Source: Rikenellaceae bacterium
Lineage (GTDB): Bacteria > Bacteroidota > Bacteroidia > Bacteroidales > Rikenellaceae
Reading direction: 5' to 3'
Assembly (NCBI GenBank): GCA_009783565.1
Contig: WRDF01000008.1
Coordinates: 21,572-85,571 of the forward strand
Length of the DNA: 64,000 nt
Every line of letters starts with the position of its first letter. Position 1 is the first letter of the stretch. A model generated the notes under the pieces. That model worked only from the letters and a program-made list of their open reading frames with translations, had not been told where the DNA came from and ran no database searches. Of this stretch, positions 18,516 to 28,800 are shown in pieces. The position numbers and the translations under genes were made by a program.

Positions 18516-19940
18516 ATGAAAAAGATAGCAATAATTGCAATTTGTCTGTTATCTTCTATGGAGATGATGGGGCAGGTCAGAATGAGTAACGTCGAAATCA
18601 GACAAGTCGGGAATAGAACCGATATTTTCTTCGACGCACAGATGGACAGAAACGCAACGGCCCGCAGCTACAAACTGATCGTAACCCCCGTCGCGTATAA
18701 TGAGGCCCAGCAGATGGCACTGCCGCCGATAGTTGTCGAAACGCGCCGCACACGTATTATGGACCTCCGTCACGGGGTGCAGCCTTTGCCCGGCGCACTT
18801 CTGACCGAAAACGGCAGAACGGTGCGTTATGCCACGTCGGTGGATAATCAGGAGTGGCTGGCCGGGGCGAGCATTCGTCTCAGCCTGAATTCGGTCGGTT
18901 GCTGTTCGCCGAACTGTTCTTCGCAGGCGGCGGCATCTCAAAGTCTGGCATTGCTTTCGAATGCAGGGCAGTTTATTACATCTGCACCTATTCCCGCGCC
19001 TGCACCTGTTCCCGTTCCTGCTCCTATACCCGCAGTTGTTCCCGCACCCGCACCTATTCCTGCGCCAGCGCCTACCCCCACTGTTCGGACGGGCGGTATA
19101 GTGCTTGTGCTGAAAAAGGATGCCGAATATGCTGCTTCCGGTCCGTCTGCGCCGGCAGCCGTGTTCCATAGATCCAATGTCAGATTCCAGCAGGGAATTT
19201 CCAGAGTAAATCCTTTTATTTTCGATAATCATTGGGAGCTGAGGAATCTCGTTCAGGCCCTCAGGGAAGCAGGCAGCGGCGCTTTGACGGGCAAAATAGA
19301 GATCACGGGATTCGCCTCCCCGGAGGGTACTCAGGCGGGCAATTACAGACTTGCCCATGATCGCGCTATCGCGGTGAGAAACTATATATTGGACAATGTT
19401 CCTCATCTGCGCCCGTCGGACTTCGAAATTATCAACGGTTGGGAGAACTGGGAGGAACTTTATACGCTGGTCGAGAGGTCTAATATGCCGGATCGTCGGC
19501 AGGTCCTCGACATAATCGAGCGCGTTCCCGCCGAAATCGATTATCTGCGCAACACGTCGAGAAAACAGGTGCTAATGAACCTGAACGGAGGCCGGACATG
19601 GAGATATATGTACGCCAATTTCTTCCCGCAGTTGCGCAATGCAACTACCGTTACTTACCGAACGGCTGCGGGCGGGAATGTGGCAGCATCGACATCCCCC
19701 ACTGCCATGCAAAGGAATACCGAGCTGATAAACCGCGCTATCGATCTTATAGGTCAGCGCGATACTTCGGCCGCATTGGCGATTCTCGCGCAGGTGGAGA
19801 ACGATTCTCGCGCTTGGAATCCCATAGGAGCGTGTTATGTTCTCGAAAGCAATTTCACTAAGGCCAGAGAGTATTTCCAAAGGGCTATCGATGCGGGGCA
19901 CAGCGAGGCGAGAGCCAATCTGGATCAACTGCAGCAATAA
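18516..19940 (+). CDS. DUF3868 / OmpA-like protein with Pro-Ala linker
   Basis: 475 residues from the ATG at 18516; an in-frame ATG at 18471 would put 15 residues before the signal peptide. The signal peptide is followed by a DUF3868-like domain (QVRMSNVEIRQVGNRTDIFF; about 20-125), a flexible linker of repeated PAP(I/V) units (about 165-195), and an OmpA-like domain (IEITGFASPEGTQAGNYRLA; about 220-370). The C-terminal 60 residues look TPR-like (REYFQRAIDAGHSEARANL). OmpA-like domains bind peptidoglycan, so the protein could tie the fimbrial apparatus to the wall. DUF3575-DUF3868 pairs next to Mfa1/Mfa2 are a recurrent Bacteroidales arrangement. Confidence 0.78.
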   Translation: MKKIAIIAICLLSSMEMMGQVRMSNVEIRQVGNRTDIFFDAQMDRNATARSYKLIVTPVAYNEAQQMALPPIVVETRRTRIMDLRHGVQPLPGALLTENGRTVRYATSVDNQEWLAGASIRLSLNSVGCCSPNCSSQAAASQSLALLSNAGQFITSAPIPAPAPVPVPAPIPAVVPAPAPIPAPAPTPTVRTGGIVLVLKKDAEYAASGPSAPAAVFHRSNVRFQQGISRVNPFIFDNHWELRNLVQALREAGSGALTGKIEITGFASPEGTQAGNYRLAHDRAIAVRNYILDNVPHLRPSDFEIINGWENWEELYTLVERSNMPDRRQVLDIIERVPAEIDYLRNTSRKQVLMNLNGGRTWRYMYANFFPQLRNATTVTYRTAAGGNVAASTSPTAMQRNTELINRAIDLIGQRDTSAALAILAQVENDSRAWNPIGACYVLESNFTKAREYFQRAIDAGHSEARANLDQLQQ

Positions 19941-20100
19941 TTTTTACAGTTCTATCGTTTCTGCTTATGCGGACGCCTGAAACCGAATGAATTTTTTAAC
20001 CAAACTTCAACATTTATAAACTAAAAATAGAAAAGCCACAGACAAAAGCTCTCGTATTCCTGCAAGGGAGGTTAAGTGAGATGTGACGAAATAACTAACG

Positions 20101-20139
20101 AAACACACAGGCCTGTGTGTTTCCTCCTCTTAGAGGAGG
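20101..20139. repeat. Palindromic repeat in locus 2
   Basis: AAACACACAGGCCTGTGTGT plus TT (20101-20122) is a perfect palindrome of the ACAC...GTGT family, followed at once by a second hairpin CCTCCTCTTAGAGGAGG. It lies in the gap 19941-20223, which also holds two copies of ATTTTTTAACCAAA (near 19990 and 20201), the second just before the fimbrillin start. Confidence 0.7.
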
Positions 20140-20223
20140 AAACAACAAACACTAAACACTAAGCCGAATAAAAACCAAACAAACTTTTTAACCATCACTA
20201 ATTTTTTAACCAAATCTCAACGC

Positions 20224-21816
20224 ATGAAAAAATTTCTTTTTTCAGCCGTAGCCATGGCTATGGCATTCGGTATGCTCTCTTGCACGCAGGAGAGAGAAGC
20301 CGGAGAAAATGGTAAGGGGAATGAGACAACAGGTTCGACTGCCGTTTCTTTCTCGTTCAACCTGCCGTCAGCTACCCGTGCGCCGATTGACTTCGAACCC
20401 GACGGTCAAGCCGAGAACAACGCACAGGAAGTAATGTTCGGTGCGGGTGACCTCACTATCCTGATCTTCAACAATGCCGGTATCTTGGAGAAGAAAGCAG
20501 AAATCACGAGTTCTACCTACACCACGCTCCTGTCGGCGGGCCAGAAGACCATTTTCGTCCTGGCTAATCTCGGTACGGCTGCGAATCACGCACTGCCCAA
20601 CCTCAAAAAGGTGAACACGGCGACTCTCGTTCCTTCTGTCGATCAGTTTACTCTCGCAGATCTGGTTGAAGGTTCTACTACTTTCACGCTCACTAATTTT
20701 CTCGCGGTGGCGTTCGACGCAGGTACTCCTCAGGCATATGACGTGAACAAAGCCGGAGCGCGTACGTTCTCCGTAGTTCCGCTTCACACTCTTGTTGCCG
20801 CCGGAACTCGCGGTTTGCCGATGTCGAACAGCAACGCCAGCGTATTTACGGTTAATGCCAACGTTACGGAAGACCAGGCCAACACTCCCGGAACTCCTGT
20901 ACTTAGCGGCAGCGAGCAGTACAACCGTTTCAAGATCGAACTCGATTTCCTCGGCGCTAAGGCAAGGGTTATAATGAACCCGGCTACCCTTCCGCAAACT
21001 ATCGCGGACATCAGCCAGCCGACTTACTCGGTGAAGAACCTGGCGAAATATACGAGCCTTGTTCAGAGAGTGGTATCGGGCAACCCCCGTTCCATCTATC
21101 ATACTATGACGTTCACACCGGCGGGCGACCCGGTGGCTTATACGCCCCATTTCGATCAGGCTTCGTCTATTACCCAGCCTGTGCTTGCCAACCCTGCGAC
21201 TACTCCGACGTACATTTACGTACCTGAGAATACCAACACGGTACTGTTGCGCGGTCAGTCTTCTTTCTACGCAATGAACGTGACCTACAAGCCGAGAAAT
21301 ATCGTAAGCGCGATAGCGTACAACACTCTGATCACAGAGCCTCCGCGTATCGACTTCACTCGCGGCGCGTACGATGCAGTGGTTATCACACCTGCCAACT
21401 CTTATGTCTACGTAACCGAGGATGCCGGTATACACGGTATCACCGACCGTTTCTTCCGCACGGCACGTCTTTTGGCAGATGCAGTATGGATGGCAGCTAA
21501 CGACCTGCCCATTACTCACGGTTCTTACTCTGCGTCGGCTGCCGACGCTTTGGTAGCGGGTAAATACAAGACCTTTGTAGACGCTCAGAGCTGGTATCGT
21601 TTCGATATCGGTGTCGGCGCTGCTCCCAATACCGTGTTCGGCGTACTTCGCGGCAATGCTTATACGGCTACCGTTACGAACCTTACAGGTCCGGGCGAAC
21701 CGACAGAAGGCGATCTCTTCGAAGAGCCTGAAATCCCGGTCGAGACCCGTACTTACATCAACGTGGAGATCACAGCTAAGGGCTGGGCTGTTCGCGAACA
21801 AATCGTCGAGGGTTAA
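20224..21816 (+). CDS. Mfa1-type major fimbrillin (locus 2)
   Basis: A 530-residue lipoprotein pilin precursor: lipobox MLSC (Cys20), charged spacer, strand STAVSFSFNLP and the candidate processing site SATRA (Arg52), then a long mature fimbrillin and a C-terminal strand (NVEITAKGWAVREQIVEG) like the V-x-PW ending of Mfa1/FimA. Length is within the range for Mfa1 relatives (about 500-560). Next to an Mfa2-type anchor and separated from it by a hairpin, it is the probable shaft subunit of the second fibre. The TAA stop is overlapped by an AACACACGCGTGTGTT palindrome. Confidence 0.85.
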   Translation: MKKFLFSAVAMAMAFGMLSCTQEREAGENGKGNETTGSTAVSFSFNLPSATRAPIDFEPDGQAENNAQEVMFGAGDLTILIFNNAGILEKKAEITSSTYTTLLSAGQKTIFVLANLGTAANHALPNLKKVNTATLVPSVDQFTLADLVEGSTTFTLTNFLAVAFDAGTPQAYDVNKAGARTFSVVPLHTLVAAGTRGLPMSNSNASVFTVNANVTEDQANTPGTPVLSGSEQYNRFKIELDFLGAKARVIMNPATLPQTIADISQPTYSVKNLAKYTSLVQRVVSGNPRSIYHTMTFTPAGDPVAYTPHFDQASSITQPVLANPATTPTYIYVPENTNTVLLRGQSSFYAMNVTYKPRNIVSAIAYNTLITEPPRIDFTRGAYDAVVITPANSYVYVTEDAGIHGITDRFFRTARLLADAVWMAANDLPITHGSYSASAADALVAGKYKTFVDAQSWYRFDIGVGAAPNTVFGVLRGNAYTATVTNLTGPGEPTEGDLFEEPEIPVETRTYINVEITAKGWAVREQIVEG

Positions 21817-21937
21817 CACACGCGTGTGTTTCTCAACCTGCCGGTTGTCACTCCTCCGTTCCTCACGAATGTTCGGAATGACAGTGGAGGGCAGACCTTA
21901 ACATCCACAGGTGGCGGAGATCTGATCGTCTCCGCCA
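21815..21937. repeat. Stop-codon palindrome, GTCATTCC-type fragment and hairpin
   Basis: AACACACGCGTGTGTTT starts inside the fimbrillin stop codon (21814-21816). It is followed by CTCAACCTGCCGG and a degenerate element from TGTCACTCC to GGAATGACA (about 21847-21885). A hairpin TGGCGGAGA (21912-21920) / TCTCCGCCA (21929-21937) lies 35 bp before the anchor gene and is a probable attenuator. Confidence 0.65.
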
Positions 21938-21971
21938 TCACAAGAAACAAGAAAAATAACCTCGTGTAAAC

Positions 21972-22919
21972 ATGAAGGTGAAAAATCTGATCATATTACT
22001 TTCAGTCGTTCTGCTGGCAGGCTGTACGAAAGAGGACTTGTCGAAATGCGCCATCGACGTGCGGTTCAGGTATGACATGAACTCCGAAGGGGTCGATAAG
22101 TTTGCGACCGATATCAGCAAGGTAAATCTGTTCGTTTTCAACGAATCGGGAGTTCTGGTGCAGGAGTACGTGGATGCGGGCGATCGTCTCGATGGCACAT
22201 ATCGTATGAGCCTGAAACTCGATCCGGGTGTTTACGATTTCGTCGCATGGGGAGACATGGGAGATGATTACCACCACCCGCCGCTGACCCCCGGCGAAAG
22301 CAGTATCGATGAAGGGCGCGTCAGCCTTAAAACCGTCGCCGGAAACATGCATACCCATCACGATCCGATATATCACGGCTCGCGGGTACGTGTACAGGTT
22401 AAAGAGTTCGGTAACGAGGTGCTGTGGATAAACAAGATCAAACTTACGAAGTCTGTCAGGGTGAAGTTCCACGGACTGCCGATATCTTCTTCGGGCGCAA
22501 GCCGTTCGGGCTCGAACGCAGATCGTTTTGTCTGCCGCATTGTGGGCAGGAATGCGGATTATTGTTTCTACGCCCTGCCGGCAGAGAACCGGCAGGTACA
22601 GCATTTTAGCCCTGAGTATGATTTCGATGCGGCGACGCAAACGCTTACACTCGATTTCGCTACGATGCGTCTGTTCGATGATAATTCGTGTCAATCCAAT
22701 CTGATACTCGAATACCACCCTACGGACGGTTCATCCGCGATAACGATACTGAACGTAAAACTGACCGACGTGATAAAGGTTCAATATCCGACCGTCGATT
22801 TTGTTCGTGACGATACGTTTGTTCTGCCTTTCGATTACAGAGGAGATTACGCTTTCGCGGAGTTTACGGTGACGATCAACGGTTGGACGGCAGGTGGAAC
22901 GAATGTTATCGGAATATAA
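21972..22919 (+). CDS. FimB/Mfa2 family fimbrial anchor lipoprotein (locus 2)
   Basis: A 315-residue lipoprotein (lipobox LLAGC). The mature start CTKEDLSKCAIDVRFRYDMN has the second Cys and first strand typical of the FimB/Mfa2 family, followed by VNLFVFNESGVLV and DPGVYDFVAWGD, both family hallmarks. There is no Thr-Arg site near the N-terminus. It should stay lipid-anchored and cap or anchor the locus 2 fibre in the outer membrane. It resembles the locus 1 anchor only distantly, so the two loci probably make separate fibres. Confidence 0.85.
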   Translation: MKVKNLIILLSVVLLAGCTKEDLSKCAIDVRFRYDMNSEGVDKFATDISKVNLFVFNESGVLVQEYVDAGDRLDGTYRMSLKLDPGVYDFVAWGDMGDDYHHPPLTPGESSIDEGRVSLKTVAGNMHTHHDPIYHGSRVRVQVKEFGNEVLWINKIKLTKSVRVKFHGLPISSSGASRSGSNADRFVCRIVGRNADYCFYALPAENRQVQHFSPEYDFDAATQTLTLDFATMRLFDDNSCQSNLILEYHPTDGSSAITILNVKLTDVIKVQYPTVDFVRDDTFVLPFDYRGDYAFAEFTVTINGWTAGGTNVIGI

Positions 22920-22959
22920 GCAGTTAAGAGGAGGGAGAGAATAAAAAGTCATTAAACTT

Positions 22960-25803
22960 ATGAAGCGAATATTTTTCGGAATGATACTTTTTCTGGGCTT
23001 GCTGCTGACCGCGGGATGCTCCAAGGAGAAGTTTGTTCAAGGCGAAGATGATACCGGTAATGGTACAACAACGCTGTCGCTTACGTTTTCGACCTCCCGC
23101 AGTGGCGGCGAGTATTCCGAAGGAGCGCTCAGTTCATTGCGCGTGATCATTTTCAGAAGTAATTCTTCCGGAGTGACAGGGCCGCTTGTGCTTAATAAAA
23201 AAATACTTCCCGCATCGCCGAACGCCGAGGTTATCGAAGTCAGCGAGATCGTCCCTGCGGGCTATCTGAATATATATCTTGTCGGGAACGAGTCGGACGA
23301 CATGGGTCTGGCCGGCATAACGAACCCTTCTGCGCTGAACGCCATAATGGTCGATTATGCGAATAACTATGTTGCCGATGGCTTTATGAACGCTCCTTTC
23401 CCGATGTACTCTTCATATCGGGCGGTACTTGTCAATACCAGTCAGGTTGTCTCCCATCCGGAAGCGATAGTGAGCGGCGGCACCACTACTTTCGAAATAG
23501 AGCGGGCCGTTGCTAAGCTGACTGTTCAGTTGGATTGCAATTTTTCGGACCTGAACAATCTGGCGATTACGCTCGATTCGGCGAGGGTTGTAAGTATGCC
23601 TTTGAATCCCCGTCTTTTAACCAGGGAATATGGCGGACTGAATGCGGCGGACTATTTCTCGTCGGACGGGATGCCGTTAGCGGGCAAGTTGCAGATGAAA
23701 GCGGGCAACTCCGGATTCCAGACCATTGCAGGCGATCCGGATAAGGCGATAGTGTTCTACATGCCCGAACATATTCTGAATCGCACGGACCATCATAACT
23801 TCACCTATCTCGAACTTAAAGGGCACATGACCGGCAGACCGTCGGCCGAGCTTATCTACCGCATTCCGCTTGGAAACGGGCTGGGGATAGGTGTGAATAC
23901 ACCGAGTTTTCTGCGTGAGAACTTCGGCAGTGTGCATCCGTCCGACCTGACGATTACCCGCAACATGCACTACGACCTCAAAATAAGCATCAAAAGCCTC
24001 GGCGAGATGGATGAGATAGAGGTGGATGCGGTTGTCAAGCCGTGGGTCGAGGTCGATGTGGATGGTTCGATGAACGCGCCATATCTGAATGTTTCGACCG
24101 TTTCGACCGCAGTGAACGGTATTTCTACCGTACAGCGCGTCTATTTCTGGACGAACCAGCGCAATCCCGTTATGGTGGAAGAAACGGGTAAGGTAGGCAC
24201 GACTGCAGGAGCGAACTTTACGGTCGATAATATCTTTACATCGCTCTCAGGCGGTATGGCGGCCACGAACTTCCATTTCAATTCTGCTACGGGCACAGGA
24301 TATTTTGATGTTACTATCAATCCGAATAATTCCCCGTTCGGCCCGACGCGCTTTTTGATTTACCTCAGAGTAGGCAGTCTGCGTCGGGAGATCGAGATCA
24401 ATGCAAATTACAGTTTTGATTTCGTGCCGGGCGCTATATGGCTGTCGCCCACTCCGGGTAACGCTTCGAGAACGATTCAGGTAACGAGCACCGAACCCTG
24501 GGTACTTGTGGCCCAGCCTCCCAATGCCGTGGTATCGCCCACGAGCGGCGGTGCAGGAGTTACCAATATCACCGTATCGCTCCCGACGGGCCACGAGCCG
24601 ATTATCTACGCCGGTTTATATACTTTCGAATTGAGGCAACCGGTGTCGGGACTTACTTCTACCGTTACCGTAGACCGTTATCATATATATGACGATGAAC
24701 TCCTGATCCCCAACAATCTGTTGACGGGTAACACTATCGCCTATACTCTGGATGTCGAGGGTGCATCGTGTGATTGGGTGCTTGTACCGGGCGAAACATC
24801 GACATGGTTCACCGTGACCAAAGAACCCAACGGAGATATACGCTTTACAGCCGACCAGTCGCCCAATCAGGAAGTGCGAACCGGCTTCGTTACCGTTGCC
24901 CATGCCGACGATCCGGCCTATAAGATGACTTTCCTGGTAGAACAGGACATTTTCTCCGATATTCCGCCGTTCCGCTTCTTTGTGATCAAGTTCACATGGA
25001 TCAATAACGACGTGGATATTGCGTTCGAGTTCACGAACCATAACCACCCGTATCCGATTATTCCGTTCGCCTATGCACCCTATATTCCGGGCTCTGCTCA
25101 CAAAGCTTTGGGTTGGGGTATGAACAGGATGATCAACCTGAACGGCACTGCCAATGCTTCTACTCCTACTCAGACGCATGTGGCGGATCAAACGACCCTG
25201 GCAATGTGGGGTGGAGATGCGACCGGAGGGCAGGGTGAAACGGTGTTCTTCAAAGCGCCGCTGATCACTCCCGAATCGCGCCGGACCGATACCAGCGGCC
25301 TACCGCGCCACATTGAGATGAATATATACGCCGGATGGTTCACCAGTTCCAGGGCCGGAAGTCCGGTGAAGTTGTCGATCTACACATACGAGGGAGGTGT
25401 TATGATGCAGCCTTCGAGTAATAATTCGAATCCTACGCCTCCGGGCCATCAGGGGATATTCACCACCAACTTCTATAATGTGATCGAAGGGACTACACCT
25501 GTTATGTTGACAGGCCCCGATGCCTGGGATCATATTAATCTGCCCGCTTCTATTGTGCATCGGGATATGATAGTTCCCGAAGTAGCCAGCAGCGTCCGCC
25601 GTGGAGATTACAGGAACATAACTCCGACAACGGGCTATACGCACCTGGCGACCATCACATACGACCGCTACCGGCGTAGCGCAAGAATAGAATGGCGCGC
25701 ACAGGAATATACAGGTCCTATTATTCTCCCGTTCAGCAATGATGTGCCGTCGTTAAGTCTGCAAGGGTTCGACATGACAGCGGAAGAAAAGCCGGCTTAC
25801 TAA
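22960..25803 (+). CDS. Fimbrillin-like lipoprotein with BACON-like repeats and unknown C-terminal domain
   Basis: 947 residues. Lipobox LTAGC (Cys20), pro-strand TTTLSLTFST and possible processing site TSRSG (Arg47). An N-terminal fimbrillin-like region (to about 365) is followed by a series of BACON-like Ig-fold domains (about 370-665) ending in FLVEQDI. From about 670 to the end there is a domain I do not recognise, rich in aromatics and Pro (HPYPIIPFAYAPYIPGSAH, then MNIYAGWF). It has no FISUMP hallmarks. Its place between anchor and giant adhesin suggests an accessory or tip-adaptor subunit. Function is inferred from context only. Confidence 0.65.
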   Translation: MKRIFFGMILFLGLLLTAGCSKEKFVQGEDDTGNGTTTLSLTFSTSRSGGEYSEGALSSLRVIIFRSNSSGVTGPLVLNKKILPASPNAEVIEVSEIVPAGYLNIYLVGNESDDMGLAGITNPSALNAIMVDYANNYVADGFMNAPFPMYSSYRAVLVNTSQVVSHPEAIVSGGTTTFEIERAVAKLTVQLDCNFSDLNNLAITLDSARVVSMPLNPRLLTREYGGLNAADYFSSDGMPLAGKLQMKAGNSGFQTIAGDPDKAIVFYMPEHILNRTDHHNFTYLELKGHMTGRPSAELIYRIPLGNGLGIGVNTPSFLRENFGSVHPSDLTITRNMHYDLKISIKSLGEMDEIEVDAVVKPWVEVDVDGSMNAPYLNVSTVSTAVNGISTVQRVYFWTNQRNPVMVEETGKVGTTAGANFTVDNIFTSLSGGMAATNFHFNSATGTGYFDVTINPNNSPFGPTRFLIYLRVGSLRREIEINANYSFDFVPGAIWLSPTPGNASRTIQVTSTEPWVLVAQPPNAVVSPTSGGAGVTNITVSLPTGHEPIIYAGLYTFELRQPVSGLTSTVTVDRYHIYDDELLIPNNLLTGNTIAYTLDVEGASCDWVLVPGETSTWFTVTKEPNGDIRFTADQSPNQEVRTGFVTVAHADDPAYKMTFLVEQDIFSDIPPFRFFVIKFTWINNDVDIAFEFTNHNHPYPIIPFAYAPYIPGSAHKALGWGMNRMINLNGTANASTPTQTHVADQTTLAMWGGDATGGQGETVFFKAPLITPESRRTDTSGLPRHIEMNIYAGWFTSSRAGSPVKLSIYTYEGGVMMQPSSNNSNPTPPGHQGIFTTNFYNVIEGTTPVMLTGPDAWDHINLPASIVHRDMIVPEVASSVRRGDYRNITPTTGYTHLATITYDRYRRSARIEWRAQEYTGPIILPFSNDVPSLSLQGFDMTAEEKPAY

Positions 25804-25854
25804 GTAAGTGTCTGTTCAGGACGCAAATAGAAAGAAAATTGTAAATTTCGAGTT

Positions 25855-28800
25855 ATGCGAAATAATATGTTTTTAAGGTATGCAAAATCGGCATTTATGC
25901 CGGTCCTTCTTGCGGCGGCGCTATTTGCCGGCTGTACGCAGGAGCATATTCTTTCGGATTTCCCAGGCGGCAAAGACGGCGGAGACGACAAGCCGGGTGG
26001 AGCTACGACGGTCAGATTCCGCCTGGCGGTCCCGGAAATGGAAATCGCCGACACACGCTCGTCCGGAGTCAATGAATTTATCGTTATGGCTTTCGATGCG
26101 AGCGGCAATATGACCGACGCACCACATGCGGCGACCATCGAAAATGCCGGAACACCTGCCGAGACATATTTCACAGCATCGCTGGAAGCAACGACCGATC
26201 CGCGAAGAATAGTTATAGTAGTAAACTCATCGGCCGTGCTGAACAGTTACCTGTTGAACGCCGCCGCCGGATTCCCCAACGGTACGTGGAAAATAAAGGG
26301 TGAAGTCCCCGCAGGCAGCGAGACACAACTGAGCCACCTGAGAGCTAACCTGAGAACACCAAGCCTGCAAATGCAGTTAATCGGCTCGCACACATATATC
26401 GTGCAGCATCCCGATCCTGCGACGATGCCCGCAGCTATGTCGGGCGAGGTTCTGCTGGCGGACGGCATACACGGGGGCATGGTAGTCACTGACATTGTCG
26501 GAGGCGTTCCGCAGCCCGTGCAGCTCGTCAGAGCAGCGGCCAGGTTCACCGTCGGAGCGGTAAATATAGCTCCTATATCGACCGACTTCAAGATATTAGG
26601 CGCTTCGCTGGGCAATGCGCCGCAAAGCAGTCTGATACTTCCGCAGGCAGGGATGCCGGCGGCTACAATGATATACAATTATGCTCACGGAAGTTCTACC
26701 AATGAGGGGACCGGATATGTACCGTTAGTCGGAGCGATTGACAATTTCACCTCCGAACCTCTGTATGGCTACGAGGACAACGCGGCAAATTCTGCGGATA
26801 ATACTTTCGTAATACTAAAAGCCGAATATAAGGGCAGGCCGGGATACTACCGCATCAATCTGATAGATGCCAGTGACGATCCGATCAAGGTGATGCGCAA
26901 TATGTGGTACAAGATCACGATCACAAGGGTCTTGCATCATGGCTATTCCACCCTTGCCGAAGCGGTCGCGAACAAAGCATCCAATCTGGAATTTGTAATT
27001 ACGGCGACCGTTCCGAATACGAATGTGAACGACGATGCGCACGACATTGTCAGCAACGGCGAATATTTCCTCGGTCTCTCGAACTCGACGTTCATAGCAT
27101 ACAGCAACGATAGCGGCGCTTCGGGCAATATGGTAGTTGCCACGCTTACCCATAACGCTCCGGCTTCGGTCACCACTGCATCGATCTCAGTCGAGGGGAG
27201 CGGGCTTTCGCTGGTTTTGCCTGCCTCAGGGGTTTTCAACCCCGCTACCGAAAAAGTGGTGGAGATCGTCGTGAACATGACCTCTGCTTTTAGCTACAAC
27301 ATGCAAGGAAAAATCACCGTAAATCTGGGTAACCTGACACAGGAGATAGCCGTCATTCGCCGTCCGCAGCTGCCGTCATCCGACGGGGTTATAAGCGACT
27401 TTGCAACGGGGGCTTGCGCTACGGCTGTTCCGGCCACGCTTTCGACTTCGCCGTGGCTGCGCTTTTCGGCCGCGTCCGACGGTTCGGATTCCGCCGGCGA
27501 ACTTCACAATCCCGCAGGAAATATCTATGTGGTGTATGATACAAATTGGAGACTTGTTGATCGCAATACGGATGTTTACATTGCCCAGAACAACGATAAC
27601 GGACGTATCAAAGTCAATTTCCGTCAGTCTCTTCCTCCTCCGACATACCCTGCTTTTCCGGGAGTTATAGGTTTCGATCCGGTGACGAAAAGACTGACCA
27701 TCGACGGTACGGGAGACATGATCTATTTCAAGTACGGTGGTATCATCGGTATGTTTGCGGGCAGTAACGGCAATGCATGGGCGACCGACGGGAGCCATGT
27801 TGTGTTCAACCCGACCGATATTACCGGGTTTTTGAATTACGAGACATCTTTCCCGAAAACGGCGGGACAGGCAGGGCCCAATACTACTGTAGGGAATGTT
27901 AACATAGACGCCGCTTTCCACAGCGTCGTGCTTAATGTGCAGAATGGCAACGGCGATCCGTGTCGGTTCGTCGGCATGACCGCCGATGAGGTCAAGACTG
28001 CGCTTGCGGGGGGCGGTGTTCCGGACAACGGAATGTGGAGATTGCCTACGGATGCCGAAAATGCCGGTTTCACTCTTGCCACATCTTCGCCTGCGTCCCG
28101 TGCCGCAACGGGCGTCAATAATTCGGGTGAAGTGAAAAACGGTCGTACTTTTACCGCGATGCCGGCCCAAACCGCAACGCCGGATAATCCTGCCGGCTGG
28201 GACTTCCTGCCTTTCGGAGGGGCACGCAATGCCGGTAACGGGCCGGTATACGGTCAGGACGTGACCGGTTTCTACTGGTCGCCTACGGCCAGTTCTAATA
28301 TGGGCCAGTTCTTTTCATTTGCTGCGGGCACGGTATCGTCGGTCGCCTTTACGGTCCAGTCATTGGGCATGAGCGTACGTTGCGTTTACGATCCTGTTAC
28401 TGCTCCTCAGAGCTATCCTGCTTTCCCGGGGGTTATCGGTTACGATCCGGTGACGGAAAGATTGACCATCGACGGTACGGGGGTTATGGTTTATTTCAAG
28501 TATGGCGGTATCATCGCCACGTATTCAGGCAGTAACGACAATACATGGGCGGCCGACGGAAGCAATGTCGCGTTCGATCCTACGGATATTACCAACTTTT
28601 CGAATTACAGGTTTTCTTTCCCGAAAACATCGGGGCAGGCAGGGGCCAATTCTTCGGTAGGGAACGCTGCCATAGATGCTGTTTTCCACAGCACTGTGGC
28701 CAATGCCCTTAACGGTAACGGCGACCCGTGCCGGTTCGTCGGCATGACCGCCGCCGAGGTCAAGGCGGCTCTTACCGGCGGAAGTCCCGTTGTTCCCGAC

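Noticed and set aside
18960..19090. Minisatellite or phase-variable repeat in the OmpA-like gene
   Set aside because: The PAP(I/V) codons vary and the unit is not an exact short repeat; it reads as an ordinary Pro-Ala linker.
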